Positions 1 to 7,285 of a stretch of DNA of 64,000 bases are shown piece by piece. Where the stretch lies: positions 140,796 through 204,795 of the forward strand of contig CALIUY010000016.1 in NCBI GenBank assembly GCA_938048455.1. The letters run 5' to 3'. Position numbers and translations under genes: made by a program. Below the pieces are notes generated by a model. The model searched no databases, had not been told where the DNA came from, and worked only from the letters and a program-made list of their open reading frames with translations. Each line of letters starts with the position of its first letter. Within the stretch, counting starts at the first letter, position 1. Source of the stretch: an uncultured Desulfobacterales bacterium (GTDB taxonomy: Bacteria; Desulfobacterota; Desulfobacteria; Desulfobacterales; SpSt-501).

Positions 1-1361
1 TCCAGCGCGAGGGTCCAAGGCTCGCCGGGGTTCCGGGGCGCCTCCTTCACCCGCACCAGGACGACATCGCCCACTCCCAGCGCGGCACTCGGCGTCCGGA
101 TCTTCGCCGGAGCGACCTCGGGGTTGGGGCGGCGCGCCCAGTCCATGTCGGCGAGCGCGATCCGTCCCGTTTGGGCGCCCATGCGCACCGTCACCGTGCG
201 GGCGGCATCGTTCACCTGGACGACGACGGCTTCCTGAACGCTTCCCGGCAGGGGGGAAGCTCCCGGGCCGGCGGGTGCGGTTTCGCGCAGCAGCGCCTCC
301 AGCTCCGGCGGCGTCAGCCGGCGCAGGGGGCCCCGGTAGCCCTGACGCTTGTCGAGTTCCCGCAGCCCCCGGTTCAATTCCTCCTCGGCCGCCTTCTGCA
401 TCTCCAGGTTGATTGTCGTGTACACCTGCAGGCCTTGGGTGTAGAGCACATCGGCGCCGTAGCGGGCCTCGAGCGTCCGGCGCACGTGTTCCGTGAAATA
501 CGGGGCGGCCTCGAGGTAAGGGTTGCGTCGAGTCTTGAATTCGAGCGTCTCGGCAAGCGCCTCGGCGGCCTGGGACCGCGTGATCATGCCTTCTTCGACC
601 ATGCGGTTCAAGACGTAGACCTGGCGCATGCGCGCCTGCTCCGGGTTGCGCAACGGCGAGTACCGGGTGGGCGCCTGCGGCAGGCCGGCGAGCAGCGCGC
701 ACTCGGCCAACGTGAGCTCGCGCACGGATTTGCCGAAGTAGTTTTCGGCCGCCGCCTGCACCCCGTAGGCGCCGTGGCCGAGATAGATCTGGTTGAGGTA
801 AAGAAAGAGGATCTCCTCCTTGGTGAAGTCCTTTTCGATGCGATGACTGAGGATCATCTCCTTGATCTTGCGGACGTAGCTCTTCTCGGGGGTGAGCAGA
901 AAGGAGCGGGTCACCTGTTGCGTGATCGTGCTGCCCCCCTGGCGGATGCTGCCGGCCTGGAGATTTTTCAGTGCGGCCCGAAGGATGCCCCAGGGGTCGA
1001 CCCCGGGGTGCTGAAAGAAACGCGCGTCCTCGGCGGCGACGAAGGCCTGGATCAACAGCGGCGGAATCTCCTCCAGAGGAACGACGATCCGCCGCTCGCG
1101 GAAAAATTCGCCGATCACGCGGCCGTCGTCGGCATAGATGCGGCTGATGACCGGCGGCCGGTAGTCCTTGAGGCTGTGGATGCGCGGCAGATCCCGGCTC
1201 AAAATTTCGTAGGCCGCCCAGAGCAGGGCCGCCCCGATTCCGATGCCGACCAGCAGGACGACGAGCGCCGCCTTGAGCATACGCCGCAGCCATCCGCCCC
1301 GGCGTCGGGGGCGGCCCGTGCGGGGGACGGCGGAAGGGCTCGAAGGAGTGGGCGAAGCCAT
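1..1361 (-). CDS. mrcA: Penicillin-binding protein 1A (transglycosylase/transpeptidase), C-terminus cut by window edge
   Basis: Reverse-strand translation from ATG at 1361: MASPTPSS...LLWAAYEILSRDLPRIHSLKDYRPPVISRIYADDGRVIGEFFRERR...FVAAEDARFFQHPGVD...GGSTITQQV...EKSYVRKIKEMILSHRIEKDFTKEEILFLYLNQIYLGHGAYGVQAAAENYF; classic GT51 motifs. Absent from the ORF track because it runs off the window. Confidence 0.93.
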   Translation of the reverse strand, partial: MASPTPSSPSAVPRTGRPRRRGGWLRRMLKAALVVLLVGIGIGAALLWAAYEILSRDLPRIHSLKDYRPPVISRIYADDGRVIGEFFRERRIVVPLEEIPPLLIQAFVAAEDARFFQHPGVDPWGILRAALKNLQAGSIRQGGSTITQQVTRSFLLTPEKSYVRKIKEMILSHRIEKDFTKEEILFLYLNQIYLGHGAYGVQAAAENYFGKSVRELTLAECALLAGLPQAPTRYSPLRNPEQARMRQVYVLNRMVEEGMITRSQAAEALAETLEFKTRRNPYLEAAPYFTEHVRRTLEARYGADVLYTQGLQVYTTINLEMQKAAEEELNRGLRELDKRQGYRGPLRRLTPPELEALLRETAPAGPGASPLPGSVQEAVVVQVNDAARTVTVRMGAQTGRIALADMDWARRPNPEVAPAKIRTPSAALGVGDVVLVRVKEAPRNPGEPWTLAL

Positions 1362-1471
1362 GGTTGGATTCGGATGCTCGCTGCCGGAAAGGCACCCGGA
1401 GGAATCGGCGCAGGGTCTTCGATGTTGGCGTTTAGCCTAACACACACCGGCTCCCGTCAGCAATAAAGAGG

Positions 1472-1499
1472 TTGACTCTTCTGCTAAACTAAGACTATT
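1472..1499 (+). promoter_or_regulatory. Possible sigma-70-like promoter upstream of hisI
   Basis: TTGACT at 1472-1477, 16-nt spacer, ACTATT at 1494-1499, in an AT-rich gap between divergent mrcA and hisI. Confidence 0.3.
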
Positions 1500-1529
1500 T
1501 TTGCAACTTTCAAATTCGAAGAGCAAGCC

Positions 1530-1907
1530 GTGATCCGACCGCATTTCGAAAAAATGGGCGGGCTGGTCCCCGTCGTCGTTCAGGACTGGCAAAGCGGCGA
1601 GGTTCTCATGCTCGCCTTCATGAACGCCGCTTCCTGGGAGGCGACCCTGCGCACGGGAGTGGCTACCTACTGGAGCCGCAGCCGCCGCGAACTCTGGATC
1701 AAGGGCCGGACTTCGGGGCGCATCCAGCGGGTGCGGGAAATCTTTCTCGACTGCGACGAAGACGCGGTGCTGCTGCGCGTGGAGCAGGTCGGGGACGCCG
1801 CCTGCCACACCGGCCGCCGCAGCTGTTTCCACAAGCAACTGGCCGGCGGTGAAATCCGGATCGTGGGCGAGCCGCTCTTCGATCCCCGGGAGGTTTACGG
1901 CACGTGA
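1530..1907 (+). CDS. hisI: Phosphoribosyl-AMP cyclohydrolase
   Basis: MLAFMNAASWEATLRTGVATYWSRSRRELWIKGRTSG...DCDEDAVLLRVEQVGDAACHTGRRSCF; HisI signature; overlaps hisG start by 4 nt. Confidence 0.95.
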   Translation: MIRPHFEKMGGLVPVVVQDWQSGEVLMLAFMNAASWEATLRTGVATYWSRSRRELWIKGRTSGRIQRVREIFLDCDEDAVLLRVEQVGDAACHTGRRSCFHKQLAGGEIRIVGEPLFDPREVYGT

Positions 1908-2779
1908 CATCCAAGCTCAAGCTCGGCATCCCCAAGGGGAGCCTGCAGGAGGCCACCCTCGCCCTGTTCCGGCGCTCGGGCTGGGTGATCAACGTCGGCA
2001 ACCGCAGCTATTTCCCCGAGATCAACGACGACGCCATCCAGTGCGCCATCTGCCGCGCGCAGGAAATGTCGCGCTACGTGGAGAGCGCCACCCTCGACGC
2101 CGGCCTGACCGGCAAGGACTGGATCGCCGAGAACCGCTCGAACGTTCACGTGGTCGCCGACCTCATCTACTCCAAGGTGAGCGCCCGCCCCGCCCGCTGG
2201 GTGGTCGCCGTGCCCTACGACGCACCCTACCGACGGCTCGAGGATCTCGCCGGCCGCAAAATCGCCACCGAGCTGGTCGATTACACCCGGCGCTACTTCG
2301 CCGAACGCGGCATTCCGGTGGCGATCGAGTTTTCCTGGGGAGCGACCGAGGCCAAGGTCGTCACCGGGCTGGCCGACGCCATCGTCGAGGTGACCGAAAC
2401 CGAGAGCACGATCAAGGCGCACGGTCTGCGCATCATCCACGAGATGATGCAGACGAACACCCAACTGATCGCCAACCACGAGGCGTGGCGCGACACCGAA
2501 AAGCGCCGCAAGATCGAGCAGATCGCGCTTCTCCTCCAGGGCGCCTTGCGCGGTGAGCGCATGGTGGGGCTGAAGATGAACGTCCCCGAAGCCAGCATGG
2601 AACGGGTGATCGCGCTGTTGCCCAGCCTGAAAGCGCCCACCGTGGCTCCGCTCTACCGCTCGGATTACTTCTCGGTCGAGATCATGGTGCAGCGGGATCT
2701 GGTGCGCGATCTCATTCCCCGGCTGCTCGAGCAGGGAGCCGAGGGCATCATCGAATACCCTCTCAACAAGGTGGTCTGA
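1904..2779 (+). CDS. hisG: ATP phosphoribosyltransferase, long form with C-terminal regulatory domain
   Basis: KLKLGIPKGSLQEATLALFRRSGW...GLTGKDWI...ELVDYTRRYF...EVTETESTIKAHGLRII; 291 aa. Confidence 0.95.
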   Translation: MTSKLKLGIPKGSLQEATLALFRRSGWVINVGNRSYFPEINDDAIQCAICRAQEMSRYVESATLDAGLTGKDWIAENRSNVHVVADLIYSKVSARPARWVVAVPYDAPYRRLEDLAGRKIATELVDYTRRYFAERGIPVAIEFSWGATEAKVVTGLADAIVEVTETESTIKAHGLRIIHEMMQTNTQLIANHEAWRDTEKRRKIEQIALLLQGALRGERMVGLKMNVPEASMERVIALLPSLKAPTVAPLYRSDYFSVEIMVQRDLVRDLIPRLLEQGAEGIIEYPLNKVV

Positions 2780-2781
2780 CG

Positions 2782-3942
2782 ATGGTCTCGCAGCGCGCCC
2801 GGGAGCTGAGTTCCTTCCTCGTCATGGATGTGCTCGAGCGGGCGAAAGACATGGAGCGCCGAGGGATCCGGGTCATCCACCTGGAAGTCGGGGAGCCCGA
2901 TTTCGACGCCCCCGACTGCGTCAAGGCCGCCGCCTGCCGCGCCTTGGAGGAAGGCCACACCCACTACACGCACAGCCTGGGCAACCACGACCTGCGCGAG
3001 GCGATCGCCCGCCATCACCGGGCGGTTTACGGCGTCGAGGTCGATCCCGGCCAAATCCTCGTCACCTCCGGCTCTTCGCCCGCGATTCTGCTCGTCTTTT
3101 CGGCGTTGCTCGACCCCGGCGACGAGGTCATCCTCTCCGACCCCCACTACGCCTGCTATCCCAACTTCATCCGCTTCGTCCAGGGGGTGCCGGTCAAGGT
3201 CCCCGTTTACGAGGAAGAGGGGTTCCAGTTCCGCCCCGAGGCGGTCCGCGCGCGGATCACCCCGCGCACGCGCGCCATTTTCATCAACTCCCCCGCGAAC
3301 CCGACCGGAACGCTGCTCTCCGCGGCATGCCTCCGGGAACTCGCCGCGATCGCCGAAGGACCGCAGGGGCCCTGGATCGTCTCCGACGAGATCTACCACG
3401 GCCTCGTCTACAAGGGGGAGGAGCACAGCATTCTCGAATACACCCGCCGCGGCTTCGTCCTGAACGGCTTCTCCAAGCTTTACGCCATGACCGGCCTGCG
3501 GCTGGGCTACGTCATCGCCCCGCCCGAGATGGTACGGCCGATGCAGAAGCTGCAGCAGAATTTCTTCATTTCCGCCAACTCGATGGTGCAGCGTGCGGCG
3601 ATCGCCGCCCTGGAATGCGCCGGCGACGATGTCCGTCGCATGAAAGCCGTCTATGACGAGCGGCGCCGCTTCATGATCCGGCGTCTGCGCGAGATCGGCC
3701 TGGGGATCGCCGTCGAGCCGACCGGCGCTTTCTACGTCTTTGCCAACGCCCGCCGCTACCTGAAGGACTCCTACCGTCTGGCCTTCGACATCCTCGAGCA
3801 CGCCCATGTCGGTGTGGCTCCGGGGATCGATTTCGGCGAGCAGGGGGAGGGCTACCTGCGGTTCTCCTACGCCAACTCCCTGGAGAATATCCGCGAAGCC
3901 ATGGACCGGTTGGAAGCTTATTTCCGGGACCGTTTTTCCTGA
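2782..3942 (+). CDS. Class I/II PLP-dependent aminotransferase
   Basis: GEPDFDAPDCV...HTHYTHSLGNHDLREAIA...SPANPTGTLLS...VSDEIYHGLVYKG...NGFSKLYAMTGLRLGY (PLP lysine motif). Confidence 0.92.
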   Translation: MVSQRARELSSFLVMDVLERAKDMERRGIRVIHLEVGEPDFDAPDCVKAAACRALEEGHTHYTHSLGNHDLREAIARHHRAVYGVEVDPGQILVTSGSSPAILLVFSALLDPGDEVILSDPHYACYPNFIRFVQGVPVKVPVYEEEGFQFRPEAVRARITPRTRAIFINSPANPTGTLLSAACLRELAAIAEGPQGPWIVSDEIYHGLVYKGEEHSILEYTRRGFVLNGFSKLYAMTGLRLGYVIAPPEMVRPMQKLQQNFFISANSMVQRAAIAALECAGDDVRRMKAVYDERRRFMIRRLREIGLGIAVEPTGAFYVFANARRYLKDSYRLAFDILEHAHVGVAPGIDFGEQGEGYLRFSYANSLENIREAMDRLEAYFRDRFS

Positions 3943-3989
3943 ATTGCCCGCAACGGGATCCCCGCCGTCCGCCGGGATCGGAGGGGGAC

Positions 3990-4589
3990 GTGCTCATCAC
4001 CTCCGCCGAATTCGTGACCTCCGCCGCCCGCCTCGGTCAGTGCCCGCCGCCGGAGCTGCCGGAATTCGCTTTCGCCGGCCGCTCGAACGTCGGCAAATCG
4101 AGCCTGCTCAACACCTTGATGAACCGGCGGCGCCTGGCGCTGACCAGCGCCACCCCGGGAAAGACCCGGCTGATCAACTTCTTCCGGATCAACCGCCGCT
4201 ATCTTCTCGTCGATCTGCCCGGTTACGGCTATGCGCGCGTCGCCGAGAGCGAACGCCGCTCCTGGCGACCCATGGTCGAGAGCTACCTCGCCGGAAGGCA
4301 GACCCTTCGGGCGGTCGCCCTGCTGGTCGACATCCGGCGCACTCCGGGGCCGGAAGAGGAACTCCTCTTGCACTGGCTCGACCGCCGGAGCATCCCGGCC
4401 GTCGTGGTGGCGACCAAGACCGACAAGATCTCCCGCCGCGCCCAGGAAACGCGCCGCGCCCTCATCGCCGACGGCCTCGCGCTTTCCCCCGAAGAGGTGA
4501 TCCTGTTTTCGGCGAAGACCCGTCAGGGCCGCCAGGAACTCTGGCAGGCTCTGACCGGATACGCCGCTCCCGAAGACGAAAGGGCCTGA
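3990..4589 (+). CDS. engB: Ribosome biogenesis GTPase YsxC/EngB
   Basis: FAFAGRSNVGKSSLLNTLMNRRRLALTSATPGKTRLINFFRIN...VDLPGYGYARV. Confidence 0.94.
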   Translation: MLITSAEFVTSAARLGQCPPPELPEFAFAGRSNVGKSSLLNTLMNRRRLALTSATPGKTRLINFFRINRRYLLVDLPGYGYARVAESERRSWRPMVESYLAGRQTLRAVALLVDIRRTPGPEEELLLHWLDRRSIPAVVVATKTDKISRRAQETRRALIADGLALSPEEVILFSAKTRQGRQELWQALTGYAAPEDERA

Positions 4590-4604
4590 GAGGATTTTTC
4601 GGCG

Positions 4605-5585
4605 ATGGACGATCCCCCGCGAACCCCTCCCGCCCCGCCGGCCTTCCGCTCCGGGATCGTGACCCTGGCCGGACCGCCCAACGCCGGCAAATCCACGCTT
4701 CTTAACCGCATCCTGGGCGAGAAACTCTCCATCTGCTCGCCCAAGCCGCAGACGACCCGTCATCGCCTCCTGGGCGTCTGCCACCGGCCCGGAGCGCAGA
4801 TCCTCTTTCTCGATACCCCTGGGGTGTTTCACGCCCGGGACCGCTTGAACCGTACCCTCGTCGAAACCGCCTGGGCGGCGGTCGCCGAGGCGGACGTTTT
4901 GCTGATCGTCCTGGATGCCGCGCGGCCGGCCTCCGCCTCGGAGCGCCTCCTCGCCGAGCGGCTCAAAACGATCGCGCGCCCCGTCGTGATCGCGCTCAAC
5001 AAGATCGATCTGCTGCCCGACAAGTCGGGCCTGCTGCCGCTGATCGAGCACTGGGCGGCGGAGGTTCGCGCCGCGACCCTCGTGCCGATCTCCGCGCTCG
5101 AAGGAACCCAGGTCGAGGAACTCCTCCAGGCGCTGAGCGCCGCCTTGCCCGAAGGCCCGCCCTATTTCCCCGAGGACGCCCTGACGGACGCCCCGCTGCG
5201 CTTCCTCGCCGCGGAATGGATCCGGGAGAAGATCTTCGCCTTCACCGGGGAGGAGATCCCCTACGCCGCGGCGGTGACAATCGAAACTTTCGAGGAGGCC
5301 CCGACGGGAAACCGCATCCGGATCGAGGCGATCATCCACCTCGAGCGGGAATCGCAAAAGGGAATCGTGATCGGCCGGGGCGGGGCGATGCTCAAGAAGA
5401 TCGGCACGGCGGCGCGGCTGGAGCTCGAGCGGCTCACGGGCAAGAAGGTTTTTCTCCGGCCGACCGTGCGTGTGGAGAGAAACTGGCGCAAAAACGAGCG
5501 CGCCATCCGCCGTTTCGGCTACGGCGCTCCCCCGGGCGATCCCTCGAGGGGTTTGCGCCCGCGGCAGACGATGAGCGGCGAATAA
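4605..5585 (+). CDS. era: GTPase Era
   Basis: GIVTLAGPPNAGKSTLLNRILGEKLSICSPKPQTTRHRLLG...FLDTPGVF...NKIDLL; C-terminal KH domain GIVIGRGGAMLKKIGTAARLELERLTGKKVFL. Confidence 0.95.
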   Translation: MDDPPRTPPAPPAFRSGIVTLAGPPNAGKSTLLNRILGEKLSICSPKPQTTRHRLLGVCHRPGAQILFLDTPGVFHARDRLNRTLVETAWAAVAEADVLLIVLDAARPASASERLLAERLKTIARPVVIALNKIDLLPDKSGLLPLIEHWAAEVRAATLVPISALEGTQVEELLQALSAALPEGPPYFPEDALTDAPLRFLAAEWIREKIFAFTGEEIPYAAAVTIETFEEAPTGNRIRIEAIIHLERESQKGIVIGRGGAMLKKIGTAARLELERLTGKKVFLRPTVRVERNWRKNERAIRRFGYGAPPGDPSRGLRPRQTMSGE

Positions 5586-6352
5586 GTGAACCGCCGCGGA
5601 TGCTCGAAAAATTCGTGGAACTCCGCCGCGAACTCGGCAAACCCGCCCTCATAGCCGGCAAACGAATACCCCGATCGCCGCGCGGCGACCTCCACCTTAC
5701 GGGTCCAGTTGAAGAGATCCGCCGGTCGGGCGCGGCCGTAGATGAGATGATGAGGGTAGAGGTGGACGCGGATCTCCTCGAAGCCCAGATCGTAGAGATG
5801 GGCGTAGAGGCGCCGGCCGGCGTAGGGATCGAAATCGGCCGTCTGCGCCAGATGATCCATCAGCGAAAAGAGCGTCCGCTCCAGCCGCGGCGGCATGCCG
5901 TGGTGGCTGAGGCAGTTGTGGTCCAGATCCGCCAGGCAGAGAATCCCGCCGGGGCGCAACGCCCTCGCCACATGGCGCACGATCTCGAAGGCCGAGCTGC
6001 GGTAGTGCTCGAGAACGAAGCGCATCCAGATGAAATCGAAGCGCCCCAGCTCTTCCAACGGACCGCGGATGTCGGCCGTCACGTAGCGGATGCCGGCGGC
6101 GGCGTAGTGCGCGCGGGCGTAATCGAGGCGCGCCGCCGAGCGGTCGACCGCGATCACTTCGCCCTTCTCGCCCACCAGCCGCTTCAAATGGAAAGAGGTC
6201 TTCCCCGGACCGCAGCCGAAATCCCCCAGCCGCATCCCCGGCCGCACCCCTCCCCAGCGGGCCTGACGGACCAATGCCCGCGGGTCGGTCTTGAGGTCCA
6301 GGCGCAGGGCCTCTTCCTCGCTCTCCATGAGGTAGCGCCCGGCGGAACTCAC
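5519..6352 (-). CDS. Class I SAM-dependent methyltransferase
   Basis: GMRLGDFGCGPGKTSFHLKRLVGEKGEVIAVDRS...FDFIWMRFVLEHY...ARALRPGGILCLADLD. Confidence 0.88.
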   Translation of the reverse strand: MSSAGRYLMESEEEALRLDLKTDPRALVRQARWGGVRPGMRLGDFGCGPGKTSFHLKRLVGEKGEVIAVDRSAARLDYARAHYAAAGIRYVTADIRGPLEELGRFDFIWMRFVLEHYRSSAFEIVRHVARALRPGGILCLADLDHNCLSHHGMPPRLERTLFSLMDHLAQTADFDPYAGRRLYAHLYDLGFEEIRVHLYPHHLIYGRARPADLFNWTRKVEVAARRSGYSFAGYEGGFAEFAAEFHEFFEHPRRFTYSPLIVCRGRKPLEGSPGGAP

Positions 6353-7182
6353 AGCAGGTTCCTCAGATAATCCTCCCGGCGCATCGCGGAGAACATCTCG
6401 GCCGGCGGCAGATCCAGGGCCTCCACGGCGAAAGCGCGCACTCGCTCGAAGTCAAAGGCGAGCCCCAGACGCTCGTAGAGCTCGGAGAGGCTGCGTTTGG
6501 GTCGGAAAGGCTTGAAGCGGCAGCTCGTCTGCAGGACGGGAATGGCCTCGCGGTCGAGCACCTCCCGAATCTGGGGATCGTTCCAGAAGATAAGGGGTTT
6601 GAAGACGCACATTCCGCCCGGAAGCCGCAGCAGCGGATAGAAGCGCTGGAAGGTCTCCTGGAAACGCTCCTCCACGGGTTTGTAGCGCACGACGCCTTCG
6701 TTGTCGGCAGCGGCGAACTTGGCGCTCAGCAGGTGTTCGAGGCTGGCGCTCACGAGATCCCAGAGGGAATAGCTCATGACGATCGTGAGCCGGTCGAGAT
6801 CCACGTTCTGCGCGCGGATGTAACCCAGGAGCGCCGCTTTTTTTTGGGCGTTGCAGACCCGGCACGGGCTCGTTCCCTCACGGCGGGCCTCTTCGAGACC
6901 AGCCTCCGCTTCGGAAATCTCGTGCCAGCGGATGGAAAGGCCGCGCGCGCTCCAGTAGCGGTCGAGCCGCTCGCGTTCCCCCGGGGGATAGACATGAAGC
7001 GGGAAAAGGGCGGCGTGGGTTTCGAAGACGAAGCCGAACTCGCGGGCCGCGTGCTCCAGAAAATGGAGCACCACCGAAGAATCGCGGCCGCCGGAATAGA
7101 ACATCATCACCCGCCGCCCGCTCAGGGCGGCAAGCTCGTCTTGCACCCGCGCGCAGAAACTCAGGTAGTCAAGGGCTTCCAT
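6349..7182 (-). CDS. PP-loop ATPase / PAPS-reductase-TtcA-like adenine nucleotide alpha hydrolase
   Basis: Start MEALDYLSFC at 7182; PP-loop MFYSGGRDSSVVLHFLEHAA; CRVCNAQKK cysteine pair; 4-nt overlap with downstream methyltransferase. Confidence 0.8.
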   Translation of the reverse strand: MEALDYLSFCARVQDELAALSGRRVMMFYSGGRDSSVVLHFLEHAAREFGFVFETHAALFPLHVYPPGERERLDRYWSARGLSIRWHEISEAEAGLEEARREGTSPCRVCNAQKKAALLGYIRAQNVDLDRLTIVMSYSLWDLVSASLEHLLSAKFAAADNEGVVRYKPVEERFQETFQRFYPLLRLPGGMCVFKPLIFWNDPQIREVLDREAIPVLQTSCRFKPFRPKRSLSELYERLGLAFDFERVRAFAVEALDLPPAEMFSAMRREDYLRNLL

Positions 7183-7285
7183 CGGGGCAGATTCCTTAAT
7201 CCTCGAATCCTTGCGCACCCCTCGAGCTCCGCAGCGGAGGAGGGGAACGCCCCCGGCCATCTCCCCCCGGAGCGACGGGTATCGA

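Noticed and set aside
171-1466. 431-aa plus-strand ORF at window start
   Set aside because: Antisense to the truncated PBP1A gene, whose GT51 motifs are clear on the minus strand.
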